44,787 bases of DNA from Beroe ovata (GCA_946803715.1 CAMPET010000212.1:84582-129368), one strand, 5' to 3'. Shown: positions 10,994 to 22,404, counted from the first letter of the stretch. Made by a program: numbers and translations. The notes: a model not told the origin generated them from the sequence alone.

Positions 10994-11216
10994 CTGGACA
11001 TGGGAGAACAAAACGCAGAGTGGAGATTCTCAACATACTACTCTCCAATGACACCACCTCCACTACCACCCTGCCGGGAGGTGGGGGTGTCAAGAGAACC
11101 AGTGATCAGGTGTCAAGTATCAGTAGCATATCAGCGCTGCCGTCTAGTAGTACATTGCAGGAAAATATACCTCGGAGGGAAAGTTGTGTTGAAATCCCAC
11201 GTTTATATGGAACACG
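10994..11216 (+). CDS. Candidate internal exon, Ser/Thr-rich basic segment
   Basis: An open stretch lies between a possible acceptor (CATTCAAG, ending 10993) and a GTATGT donor at 11217, entry phase 1, exit phase 2. It reads GHGRTKRRVEILNILLS and then a Ser-rich part with VKRTSDQ, SSISSISALPSSS and PRRESCVEIPRLYGT. The composition resembles a cytoplasmic regulatory tail with R-x-x-S/T sites. The acceptor has a poor pyrimidine tract. A second + strand frame over the same bases is also open to 11227. No partner exons are evident, so this is a hint only. Confidence 0.25.
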
Positions 11217-13029
11217 GTATGTGTTAAGATGATAATTCATTCCTGCCCTAAGTATTATTCATTTCTACCCTAAATTTTCCGCTAATTATGGTTACGGAAT
11301 GATGGAGTAACTCAGGGTTATTAATTACTCCTCATGCTAACTTGGTTTCGGGTGTATTTCATTGCCAATGGCCGGTGGTTTAGCGTTGCCATGGTTACGC
11401 GGGCATACGATAGGAAAGATTACAATTTTCCACTTTCGCCTATGATTATAAAATTATCCAAAAATGATCGACACAATTATGTTCATATTTTCATTCTTAT
11501 TTAACAACTTCCTTAAAAAAGTTTATTTCTACTTTCCCGAACTGTAATTGAGCTTTTCCTCGCCACATAACTTAAACCAGCATAGCAGGTATAATTGAGG
11601 AGTTCAAAAAATGATATCATCCATTCATATGTTGCACAATCATTACCTACACCTCAGCTTTCCTGCTGCTAAGAATTTGCCTCAATTATCGGCTTTTGTC
11701 TGGCGAAGCATCTTCAATTATATCTTTATAATAGTCAATTATTCTAGTCTGCGAATATTATATTAATACATGATTGATGCTATTAAAGTAGAGCGCCATT
11801 CACAAAAAACTCCTGCATCCCCGGCGAGATTTGCTGTTATTTCAGTGGCTCCTCAATTTATTTATAATACCCGCGAAGGAGAGGGAGAGGAAAAAATTCC
11901 GATTGTTCATTAGATAAAAAGCGATCATTACACCACACATATAGTTTTTCCGTGATTATTCCCAAATTCCGAATGAGAGCGATTTCATTGGAGGAAAACA
12001 CTGTAGCGGAGACGCGGGATAGATTAGCTAGTGCTCCCTGATTGGTCGGTTTCTGAATGCACCACGGCATCATATATCCGCTATAAAAGACGCAGCAATT
12101 CCCGGATTCAGCTCAATTCGAAATATGATTCACGCAGGTTGTGCACTTCCATGATAGTTCCCCCTCCTTTCGCCCTGGCACCAACTGCGCACCAGAGATG
12201 AAATCCCGCCAGCGAGGAGCCCGACAAAGCTTAAGCAAGACGTTCATGATGCATTATGTACCAGCATGAAGTGTTGTAATATGTTGCACGTGCAATCTGC
12301 ATTAAGTTGATATTCCGATCACAAAGTTCATGCGTTTCACTTCATATTTCAAAACTATTTTAATTTTATAACCCCAAGTCTCACGAATTTGCAGATCGAC
12401 CCTTAGTCGATTACTATAAGTTAAAGTATAAGTAGAATATGCATATTTACCGCGCGTGAGAACTAAACGTGTGTTCATATTATGAAACGTCTAAATAAAA
12501 GGAGGGAACAGTTTTCTGATATCACAGGGTATGCCATATTCAGCAACGTGTGAAGCAGGAGCTTATGAATCGAAATGATTACTCGATTCGTGGAGTGAGA
12601 CTCAATTTCATACCCTTCCCTGAAATAAGATAGCGAATACATGTTGAAAACCCACCTGCACATGGACCTTCTGTTTACCACAAATATTGGGATCTCAGGA
12701 GGGGCAATGAACGTCAGCCACAAGCCGATAGCCGTCCCGAAACAATCGCACAAAAGATGGCGTAATGTAAAAACTATTGTATGATCAGCTCGTCCCATTG
12801 TAATGGAGGAACATAATATGATATTGTGCTACTCCCTTCCTATCCTCGTGCAAAGGCGGAACAAAGTGCAGCAGCATATTGTTGCTTGTTTCTCAATGGC
12901 ATTCATGTTAAGCCCTGGTATAGAAACACCAATAGAAACTTAGTATGGGAGTGATAAATAGAGGTGGAGATATATACTATACTGACGCGCGTTTGTTCTA
13001 TTATAGCTGTGACGCGGTTACGATACAGA

Positions 13030-13139
13030 TGTGATTAGGCTATCAACTTGTTTGACAGATTGGTGTGTGCGGAACCCCACGGTTTCGATTCCTTGTTTAA
13101 CATGCCGTACAGTAAGGATCTCCACCGTGTTCGCCAGGC
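13030..13139 (+). repeat. Dispersed repeat, copy B
   Basis: Partner of 9941-10047 in the same orientation. It carries the same CGGAACCCCACGGTTTCGAT core and small insertions relative to copy A. Confidence 0.65.
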
Positions 13140-13372
13140 GGTGGTAGAAAAAAGGATTCCGCAGTCCGCTTAGGACAATCATTTCGGATTAGGTCGAGTT
13201 ATTTGTACACAAAAAACCGATTTCCTACCTATAAGTGCCTCTTTCCTTTATAATACCTTCTGGCTGTTTTCATGATACGTGCTCGCCCTCACTGCGTTCG
13301 TGCATTATCGCACGTATCCCTCACGAGGTTTACTTTTAGCAACCTACATATTAATCCTCGGTACTGCGCCTA

Positions 13373-13420
13373 TGCGTGAAACCCTGCGTGAACCCCTGCG
13401 TGAAACCCTGCGTGAACGCG
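13373..13420. repeat. 12-bp tandem repeat, four copies
   Basis: TGCGTGAAACCC-type units occur four times in a row (TGCGTGAACCCC and TGCGTGAACGCG are the variants). Confidence 0.85.
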
Positions 13421-14590
13421 TTTATATAATTATCACAAGATTCATAGTTAGACGGTCTTAACGCAAGAATCTAACGCGTTGGAATGGGACTTATAAGGGA
13501 CCCGCGTAGCATTTGAACAAACTCCACAATTCTCGTGCTGTGCGGCTATAACTTGACACTGGGCTCGCCACAATGCCTTGATCCTCCATATTCCAGGTGT
13601 GGTGAACACAGCTCAGCAATTGTTCCAAGGGGGACTTGCATCGATGTCAGCATATCCAAGTGATACTCATGCATGTATCGTAGCTTATAGACCCGCATAT
13701 GTGACCACGGAACATATATTCTCATAAAATAGCTGAGGTCATCTGCACACTCCCCATTCTTCATGGATGAATTCGTTGCCAAATTAAGTATTTCTGGCAT
13801 GTGCATAAACGCAAAATTTGGCTGAAATTTCCGAGTTTCTATTAGAAGAGAATAGAGAATAAGGTGTGTTGGTTTGTAACACATTTGAATAAACGTGTAT
13901 GACATAAATCACCCTCCTCCCTCCCTTTGATTCATGCTGTGACCTCATCCGTGATTCGAGGTTCTGTCAAGAGAAGTTTGAAACTCTTGTCATCGCGCAT
14001 ATGAGAAGTCATAATATTATCATGATCTGACATTTGGTTTGATCGTGCGAATTTTCTCTGAGTGGTTGTTTTTTTCGCTACAACTGTCATCTTGTGAAGT
14101 TCTTAGGACGAATAGTGACCAACATGTCATTGTGACAATAAAACGAAGCGATGATCTTGATTCTAATTTTAATTCATCTGAAAATAAGCTCATCTGATGA
14201 AGCTCCATAATTTATCTGACAGGGCTCACTGAAAGAGCCTTCCACAAGAATTTCATTGATCGGCAATTTGTCAACGTGGACAATATAATTGCGACACATA
14301 CCCCACATACATTCAAAGTTCATTATCAGATGACAGGGCATAATGAACATACAAGGTGAGATCGGTCAAACAGTCAGCATATATAAATACTTTGCGAAAA
14401 TTTTCACAACTCACTTTCGGTGTCTTCGCATACTAAGATGATAGCCTATGTCTCCCGATCAATTAAGACCTCTTTGCATTCGATAGATAGATAGCATACC
14501 CTACAACATATCCTCCCCTCATCAATTCCCTTCTCAGTAGCATCAGCTGATCACTACCCCATCACGAAATCAATCAACCACCCCCCATTC

Positions 14591-14668
14591 TACTCACTAC
14601 TCTCTCTCACCATCTCTACTCACCACTCTCTCACCATCTCTACTCACCATCTCTACTGACCTCTCTAT
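14591..14668. repeat. Degenerate TACTCACCATCTC tandem repeat
   Basis: Several irregular copies of a TCACCATCTCTAC unit follow each other, with CTCTCTC interruptions. Confidence 0.6.
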
Positions 14669-14874
14669 TGTGGTAGTGCCCACTGCCCGTCCAGTGGCCC
14701 TTGCCAATCGAGATCATTTTGTTCTATGTATGCTGCAAGCGAGAATCGAGCTTCTTTCAATCGCGTAAACTGTAATTGTTTGAGTCGTTTGAGTCGTTCA
14801 TTCTCTCTTAACAGAATTCCGATTAATGAATTTTTGAAGGAGTAATTAATGGAACTTCCTACGCCATTCCACTG
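14665..14874 (-). CDS. Candidate terminal exon on the minus strand
   Basis: On the minus strand a good acceptor (TTTTATCCATTGCAG) is followed by a 69-codon open stretch ending in TAG at 14665. The product has a charged helical part (LLRENERLKRLKQLQFTRLK) and ends DWQGPLDGQWALPQ. I do not recognise it and see no upstream exon. It may be a relic or a chance ORF. Confidence 0.25.
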   Translation of the reverse strand, partial: QWNGVGSSINYSFKNSLIGILLRENERLKRLKQLQFTRLKEARFSLAAYIEQNDLDWQGPLDGQWALPQ

Positions 14875-15020
14875 CAATGGATAAAAGTTCTATATTCGAC
14901 TCATCGCAAAACTGTGTTGTTCGATCTCTATCAATTCGCATGATGGATGTAATTGCTTGATTATTTCCATGATTCTAACCCCGGACTCCCACCCAGTGTT
15001 ACCACACACAGATTATAGCC

Positions 15021-16615
15021 ATGACCACCGCCGCCCTCTTCCTCCTCCAACTCCTCCTCCACACGGCACACGCCATCCCTCTGCTGGACATTGTCAACAG
15101 AGCAGAGGATGACAGCGGCGTTTCCGTGACAACGTCAGAAGGAGTACCCGATATCACGGCCGAGGGAAACGCTACTTCTGCGGACGAGCAGACAAGCAGA
15201 TCATCGAGATCTAATATGTGTGAGTTTCATAGATTTCCTCCCCCTATAATATATGTAACTATAATATATGTAACTATTATACATGTAAGTATTACATATA
15301 TGGTCATACCGTCAAGTAGGTAATCATTCTTTTGTCAAAATGAAAATCGGGCCTACAATTCACTTATGTCACAAGTTGGAATTCAAATTTCAATCGGCGA
15401 CAGCTGAGACATTCAGACACAATACACATATAATATGCTAACTCCACCAAGCTTGACATAATCAAGATGTCTAGCGAGAAGTGACAACTGACAGCCTTAT
15501 GATTGAATATTATGAAGGAGTTAACCTGTAATATTCAAAACGAAATAAAGAGTTGACACTCCTCTTTCGAGCCTAGAAATTCAGACAAAAGCGACAAATT
15601 GGGGTGACCTAGTGCACAACCTCATATTAAGTAATCAATAGTGGAGGGAGTAGGGACCAACGTATTCTGGATTGAAGACCAGAAAGTTGATTATGGAGCC
15701 TTGCGTTTCATCATCGAGTATTGAAAAACATTTCCTTGTGTTTGACAACCCCTCCCCCTCTCTCTCAGATGGTAACGAGATTGACCGACTGATCGAGGCT
15801 CATGAGTGGAAGAACCTCGACCTCCACCTCGAGTGGGATGAGCATGCCCGACAACTGGCCGCTCTGACCCTGGAGACTGTCAATGACGGAGATTGTCTCC
15901 TCAGGCAGCGGTGTTTCACTAAAGTGAGATCAGAGACCTGCAATGAGTATAACCAGAGGTGAGGCTAGAATAACCCAGTCTTGTACTTTAGACCCCCGAC
16001 AAAATTTACAAAATGAATTCATTCCGATTGTCCATATCCTTCATCAATCACCATCTTCACTCTTTAGCCATCTATTGATCATTAACCAGATCTCCCAATG
16101 CCCAATGGACTTCATTTCACTAACTTCCTAATTTTCCCAGCACTCTCTTCAAGTGTTACTCGGTTGCTATTGAAGAAACACCCTACGTTGCTCGACAACT
16201 CTCAACCGACTACCTCTCTCGAACTTCAAAGATTCTCATGAACAACGTGAGTCTTTTTTCGGTGTCATATATTGAGTGTTGTAGATGTGTGGTGTCAGTG
16301 CCAAATGATGTGAGAATCAAATGGTGTCGACAAAATGTGATTTCAACAAAACTGACCTTACCAACATAAATCTTGCTTCAATGTCGATATTGACAAAGAT
16401 TTAGTATCTATAACGACATGATTTATGAGATAAAACGAGCTTTGACTTATAGTCTTATCTTTGACTTATAGTCTTATCTTTGACTTATTATTCTTATCCC
16501 GATCATATTCCAGTTCAGTAGGAACACCAAATACGGGTGTGCAGTATCAGCTGTCCGGGCAACAGCTAAAGTGAGCTGTGTCTACGTGGTGCCGAAAAGA
16601 CGGATAACCGCGTGA
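15021..16615 (+). CDS. Secreted six-cysteine protein of unknown family
   Basis: Four exons, 15021-15219, 15769-15958, 16141-16246 and 16514-16615 (TGA), join with matching phases 1, 2 and 0. Donors are GTGAGT, GTGAGG and GTGAGT; the acceptors are CTCTCAG, TTCCCAG and TTCCAG. The product has 198 residues. Residues 1-18 are a classic signal peptide (MTTAALFLLQLLLHTAHA). An acidic, Ser/Thr-rich propeptide-like part follows to about 65, with an NATS sequon at 50. The C-terminal domain has six cysteines at 109, 115, 124, 135, 174 and 187, enough for three disulfides. Further sequons lie at N128 and N165. The pattern C-x5-C-x8-C-x10-C-x38-C-x12-C is not one I can assign; a small cytokine or growth-factor-like ligand would fit. 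The 3' UTR contains palindromes and AATAAA at 16777-16782. Confidence 0.75.
16441..16497. repeat. 19-bp tandem repeat, three copies
   Basis: TTTGACTTATAGTCTTATC is repeated three times, the last copy with two changes, in the third intron of the secreted-protein gene just before its last exon. Confidence 0.85.
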
Positions 16616-16630
16616 AATAAACAACATTCC

Positions 16631-16659
16631 GTTACCAGGGCAACGCGTTGCTTGGTAAC
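16631..16659. repeat. Near-perfect palindrome in 3' UTR
   Basis: GTTACCA...CAACGCGTTG...TGGTAAC forms a 29-bp near-palindrome centred on ACGCGT. It is followed by a GTCACGCG (16685-16692) / CGCGTGAC (16734-16741) inverted pair, all between the stop codon and poly(A) signal of the secreted-protein gene. Confidence 0.75.
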
Positions 16660-16776
16660 AATCCACTTGGTAATATGATATCATGTCACGCGAATGACGT
16701 GATTGCGTTACAGGAAACGCGTTATCCGATCAACGCGTGACATCCTCCATAATCAGTTAAATGCAATATATCGCCC

Positions 16777-16782
16777 AATAAA
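16777..16782 (+). terminator. AATAAA polyadenylation signal
   Basis: Canonical AATAAA 162 bases after the stop codon of the secreted six-cysteine protein. Confidence 0.55.
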
Positions 16783-16804
16783 AGAGATGGTTTTATTTCT
16801 TCAG

Positions 16805-17082
16805 TTTTTCATTTTGTTGACTTGGGAAAAATAGCTGATTTTACTTTTGATTATGACAAAGTTTTAAACAATTCCACGAAAAATATGACACCCATGACAG
16901 CAAAAGACAGTTATTATGACAGACATGGATATGCAGTCGCTCATCGTGAAATATTATTGTTAAGTTTATTTGAATATTTGTTGTTTTATTTCATGTCAGT
17001 TATAATATTGATGTTTTCTGTAATTTTTTGGAAAAATGATGTTAAAACCTCCCATCAAGCCGTTTTTCAAATATATTTTTAA
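16805..17082 (+). CDS. Candidate exon: single-pass membrane segment
   Basis: A strong acceptor (TTTTATTTCTTCAG) is followed by about 92 open codons ending at 17082. The product has NNST and NMT sequons, then a long hydrophobic stretch (LLLSLFEYLLFYFMSVIILM) and WKND. The extreme AT content makes a chance hydrophobic ORF plausible. It could only join to a phase-1 donor, such as the one at 15219. Kept at low confidence. Confidence 0.2.
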
Positions 17083-18363
17083 AGATAGTGATGCTCGCAT
17101 AGCAGAAGTGAACTTTAAATCTGTTGATGATAAGAACTTGTGTTTGAGGTCGTTGTTCATGGCACTGTAACATAATCACACACTCATTTGAATTTATCAA
17201 TCAACATCCTTGTCATAATTCGTGAGTAGAAAACTTGATCAATCATCAAATTACTCCATCATCAGATGATTGATTCGATGATGGACCCAGGACCACGATT
17301 AACCATCATAAACCACCTGGACTATTATACGTGATAATCACTAATTAATCGGCTATTAATACGTGAATTTGTCCATTGTGGTGAGCCCTGGTCTATAATA
17401 AGGGATTGATGGACCTTGCTACGATTCAATTTAATCAAGAATCAATTCTGAGCCTATAATTGCCACACAGGAGCAATTAATCATGAACACCAAGTGGTTT
17501 TTGTAATCAGGAACAGTGAGCACATAATGGGCTATTATATCAGGAATGGGGGGAGCAAGGGGCTGTAAGATGATGAATTGAGATGTTATTAATCACTACA
17601 CCTACTCAAATTATCATTAATCATTATGTACTGGAACCACGGGTGAAATATGCTGCAAGGAGGGGGTGAAGTTGCCCGTAGCATATCGGTAATTTGGTCC
17701 ATTATTGCTAGGCAATGGACCTACTAAACATCATTACCAAGAACCAATGGGGGGTTATTGTTTGTATTTATAGGCACATTATAAATTAATCTTCCTTGCA
17801 TTATTTGATTCTTAATTACACAGGAAGCGAGTTAATTTCACGTTAACTAACCAATTGATAACTAGATGCACGACTGATTGTCTACATATGAGTTCAATCA
17901 ATGTGTCATTTTGATATGAGTTATCAGTAACATAACAACACATTATATACTCTATGCTACTTGAGCACCCTGTAGATATCGATGTTCAGACACACATGCT
18001 GACACACGTGACACACGTGACCATGGTTACGCACCACGTGACCAAGGTGACGCGTCACGTGGTAATCCCTGTCATATAGTAGAATCCCCCTTCCCGTTCA
18101 CCAGTTAACAGAATCACTCGACTTGTTTAAACCCCCCTCCTCTCTTCTCGAGCACTATCCAGCTTCGTCCGATATATTTCCTCTGCTCCTGCCAAGCGCA
18201 TACTCCATCTCGTGACCAGCACACACACACTCTGTTAAAACCTCCTCTCTCAACCAGACTACCGCGTCGCTACTCCTCCACCCTGAGCAAAAACAACCCG
18301 AGACCGAGCTACATTTTCCCCTCCGTGCTGTTATTTGCTGTTTAACCTGCTTCATCAAACAAC
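17083..18363. other. Intergenic region and 5' flank of the DMRT gene
   Basis: AT-rich sequence with several ATCATCAGATGATTGAT-like inverted motifs (17220-17290) and three loosely similar GGCTATTAT.ACGTGA segments. It ends in the E-box cluster at 18005-18061 and a CT-rich 5' UTR-like stretch before the DMRT start codon. No coding sequence seen. Confidence 0.5.
18005..18061. promoter_or_regulatory. Cluster of four CACGTG E-boxes upstream of DMRT
   Basis: CACGTG occurs at 18005-18010, 18014-18019, 18035-18040 and 18056-18061, three followed by AC and one preceded by T (TCACGTGG). Such sites bind bHLH-ZIP factors of the USF/MITF/Myc type. They lie about 300 bases before the DMRT start codon, consistent with a proximal promoter. 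Confidence 0.55.
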
Positions 18364-21300
18364 ATGAGCTACAACTTCAACACTGACATCGATCGAAATG
18401 GGAAGAAGAACCGGCCAAAGTGTGCAAAGTGCCGGAACCACGGACTTCTGGTGTTAAGGTACTTGAGCACCCCCCATCCCTTGTCTAGCCCCCTACCTTC
18501 TCTGTGTTTTAATATTGATATTTAAACTGATACTCAGCGTTTAACACATCTTTTATAAAGCTTTATATTGGCGTTTAACATCGTCTTCACTGTTAAAGCA
18601 TCATTAATCAATGGATTGGGAGGGGGTTAAAAGCGAACTCTGTAAGTCCCAAGCTTCGTTGTTAAAATGCCATTGAATTTATAAGGGCTTTTTGCCCATT
18701 GAAGGGGCTCGAACAAGACCCTTTGACAGTGTTTCGGGAATTTAGTTGCGTCTTTGCATTATGCGTTTCATCAAAAACCTTAGAGTTAGTCAGAATGTTA
18801 AGTAGTCGATTAGAATATAGGTGCACAGTGGTTAACTGCTATCACAGCCACCTTTTCAACTAATGTTACAAATCAGGATTATTGCTTCTCAAACCGATCT
18901 AATATCATGACAGTATATATGAGAAATGAGTATCTTAACCTATAATCCTCATTCCTTCCTATAATCCTCAAGCTTTATACTTGCAGTTGTCCCGTTATCA
19001 TGCTGTTGTTATCAGTACTGTTATCAGTGATTGTTGTCAGTGACTGTTATCTATCTCTCTAGATTGGGGCACAAGGGCTGTTGTCAGTATGAAGAGTGCG
19101 AGTGTGAGCTGTGCAAACAAACCAAGACCAGGAATGACGCAATGGCCAAGACTATGGCTAACGAGAGGAGAAGAAAGAAGGAAACGGTGAGAGAACTTTT
19201 CTCCATGAATTCAACTTTATCATTATTGTGACTAGAGAGAGAACTCCTCTCCGTGACCTATGGTCCATGATAGGAGTCATAAATATGATCCAAGTTCTTG
19301 GCGATCAGTACCACCACAATTCTATGAACACCAACTAACTTTCTCGCCCACATATGGACAATCTCCCCTGTGTCAGCTGTGTCAAACTATGCAGTGTCCC
19401 CCTCCCATTGCTAACCCTCTCATCACCCCTCACACAGGGACGGAATAGTGTGAGTTCCACCACCTCACCCAGCAGCGATCACTACCCCTACTCCACGTCC
19501 GATAGGAGGACTTCGTTCAACCTACAACTCGACGGATACAGTGAGTAGTACCTGCTATTCTCTCCGGAATTTGTGTCCGTTCTTTCCCTCTTTATTAATC
19601 ACATATCATGCGTCCTAAAAATCCTGTGATTTCTTAGCCGCAGTTTCCATCTAAATCATTCACAGTTCATACATAGCTTAATTAGCTGCACTTTCCTGCT
19701 CAATCATTCACATGGGGCTTAAGACGTGGCTGCTGATGAAATTGCTTTTTGAGCTACGGAAATTTAGTACGTGTCGTATGAGCATACGTGATATTCCAGT
19801 GTTTCCCTCAGTTTTTCTGCTACATTTGCCACACTATATAAATCCCATATTTATCAGCATGGTGGTATATATAAAAAACATGGCAAATACTCACAGCAAC
19901 AGCTGCTGGACACACCCCCTCCCTCGTCACAACAAGCTTGCTTCCCAGTCACCACACCGTCTCTTCCCTGCAGACAGACGGGTGTCTGGGTCAATGTTTA
20001 GACGTGGTGGCGCCATGGTCACGTGTTGCTATGGTCACGTGCAGTTGCTATGGTCACGTGTGTGTGGTTGTCATGTGGCAAATACTATAGGGCACGTATT
20101 TATAATACGGGAGATGAGCCGATTAATGAATTGCCGGAATTTAAAACCACCGAGTTGAGTATTGGGGTCGGTGTTTTGGTAAACAAATACTCCGAATTCC
20201 CGCAGGATGTTATGATTATATGCGTATGTGTGGCGAATGGGCATCAAAATCATGAACATAGACACCGTTATTCATGAACAGTGAACACGTTGCTACTGTC
20301 AGTGGCATGATCGGTCTGCAATTTAATTTCGGAATTGGATTCGACCAAAAACATCTGATAAACTTTCCATTGATCATGGTAATGACTTCCGGTGCAAAAA
20401 AGGGTAGATTAATTTCCGCTACTCATTGGAAACAGGGTTTAACATTTGGAAATTATCCTAACTCACCTGCATGCATAAGAATCACGAACGATCCCCATTC
20501 AGCACACGAACCGTCTTCTGAGTTCGGTCTCAAAGTATCACAGCAACGGTCTCAATTATAACAACCGTCGGCCACGACAACAACTGTCTCCATTCTTGAT
20601 GATAACTGTCTTATTTCTTGATGATAACTGTCTTCATTCTTGACTAACCGTCTTTTCTTCCCACAGATCCGTCCAATGGTGGGAATCTCGGGTCGTACAA
20701 CGTGGGTCGTGTTTCTAACACCATGAGTTACACCAGCACAGCAACCAAAACAGCGTGCAACCCCTTCACCTCACCTGTCGAGTCAAAAGTGAGTGACATA
20801 TATTACATTCTGGGGTGGGGTAAGGGTGTGTTGTGAAGGGGTATGTATATAGGGATTGGAAAGGGGTCGAAGATGCTTTGTGAGAAGGGGTCTGAGATAG
20901 CGATAATGTTTACATCAATCGTTTGACCTGATGCAAAAATGTGAAAACCATTCATAAGTAGTTGATTGTCTAACATGAGACCTAAGTCCGGCTTTCTTGG
21001 ACAAACAATTCAAAATTTTCAGGTTTTTGGTGCCAATGGATACCCTAACTTCTATCACAGACCAGCTCCTCAAGGTTTTCCTGCAATGCCCTACAAAACA
21101 GAGCCAGATCAACGGTAAGATCACTACAAACTAACTTTTCCTTTCACCTGAATAAGTCTATTTCGATTTTCATCCAAAATCGGTGTCGAAGTGACTCCAA
21201 TGTGGTGCATACATAGTTACAATGGCCCTATAGTCTGGCGTCAGTACATCCACAACACACTTGGGACATGCAATGAATACAAACATTGAATATTACACAT

Positions 21301-22404
21301 TTATATTGAAACAATAGTTTAAAGCTGTTTGTCACTTAACACTTAATCAATCTTGTCACCTACAATATGCGGTTATCATGTTATCATGTTGTCAATTATT
21401 GTCATGGTAATAACAGCTGGACTATACATAAGTGTTCAGAAACCATCATAGATGACGTCATTTTGGGCCAGTGTGATACATAGGACAGTTGTGATTTGAG
21501 GGAACTTGTAGCGAATTATTGCCGAATTTAATGCTCGTATCACGTGACATGAGGGTGTCACGTGATATCTTGTGTCACGTGACTTTTCCCATGACAACGT
21601 GCACATCTCTTGCACGTGCTTAGTGTTGAAATGCGGGCAGTGTTTGTTTAACACTCCCGAGGGGGTCACGTGACGCGCGTAGTGATTGGCAGGGACTTTA
21701 TAATCGAGATACAAGGAAATATAGCAATGGCCGAGTTTTGCCTCATACACACACACATAATAATAATCGAGAAGTTTTAACATTGTCCAGTTGATTGACG
21801 CATAGCTGTGTGGGAGAGGGGGAGGAGATTGTAGCTGCTGGGTGGCGATTCCTTACAATACCGTATACATATATTCCCTGGTTTCCTTGACAGGGGTTTG
21901 AAAAGAGATAAGAGTGTAGTGTGACCACAGAGAGTGGTGCGAGCATATGTCGGCACGATCACTGAGAGACAGGGTCTGCTTGTGTGTGTGTGTGTGTCAA
22001 CAGACACAGTGACAACAATGAGAGGGTGACACAGACACACATACACACACAGCCACACAGTGTTGATGACAGGCGCATGGGATGCGAGGTCCTAGAAATG
22101 AACACGTCCAAGGGGATTACAAGGGAAGATCAAGATTCACTCTTGTCTAGGAGTTTTAGGGCTTGGCATGTTATAGTTGGAATCGCGGTGGATGAAAAAG
22201 TTCGTAAATCTGGAGGAGCCATGGCTGAAACATAGACTTGGTGGAAATAGGGAAACCTGCATTTTCCACCAAAATCAAATCTCAAATGGCATGAGATTGA
22301 TCATCAACACATATTTCAGGGCTGCTTTCCTCAACTTGCCTAACGGATTCGGAGCCCCACTCACTCAGCCCCATCTCACGATGATTGGGTCTACCAACAA
22401 ATAA
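18364..22404 (+). CDS. Dmrt: DM-domain transcription factor (DMRT family)
   Basis: Six exons, 18364-18458, 19063-19186, 19438-19540, 20667-20788, 21023-21114 and 22320-22404 (TAA), join in phases 2, 0, 1, 0 and 2, giving 206 residues. The DM domain spans exons 1-2. All eight zinc ligands have Doublesex spacing: C20, C23, H26, H35, C39, C44, C46, C49, with CRNHG and LGHKGCC recognisable. It is followed by a basic helix (KTRNDAMAKTMANERRRKKE) that would enter the DNA minor groove. The remainder is Ser/Thr/Tyr/Pro/Asn-rich, with no DMA domain, as in short DMRT proteins. The family regulates sexual differentiation and neural or germ-cell development as nuclear DNA-binding dimers. The exon 1 boundary inside the DM domain is clear (GTACTT donor). 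Poly(A) signal AATAAA at 22845-22850. Which DMRT subfamily it belongs to cannot be told. Confidence 0.93.
20015..20060. repeat. Tandem TGCTATGGTCACGTG repeat carrying three E-boxes
   Basis: Three consecutive (G)CTATGGTCACGTG-like units contain CACGTG at 20020-20025, 20036-20041 and 20055-20060. They lie in the third intron of the DMRT gene. Confidence 0.75.
21541..21672. promoter_or_regulatory. Cluster of five CACGTG E-boxes in DMRT intron
   Basis: CACGTG lies at 21541-21546, 21559-21564, 21576-21581, 21613-21618 and 21667-21672, four in a TCACGTGA context. The cluster is in the last intron of the DMRT gene. Enhancer function is inference. Confidence 0.5.

Larger units (their letters stand above)
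11217..14664. other. Gene-poor spacer
   Basis: AT-rich sequence with scattered short ORFs on both strands, the longest being 119 codons on the minus strand at 13546-13905. That length is expected by chance at this base composition. Contains dispersed-repeat copy B (13030-13139) and two tandem repeats listed separately. Confidence 0.5.

Noticed and set aside
12475-12798. 107-codon minus-strand ORF
   Set aside because: Length expected by chance in this window; no family, no splice or promoter signs.
13546-13905. 119-codon minus-strand ORF
   Set aside because: The longest ORF in the gene-poor region, but about one ORF of this size is expected by chance; no motif recognised.
19712-20561. Several ORFs inside the third DMRT intron
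   Set aside because: They lie between well-defined DMRT exons, are not bounded by splice sites and have no recognisable domain.
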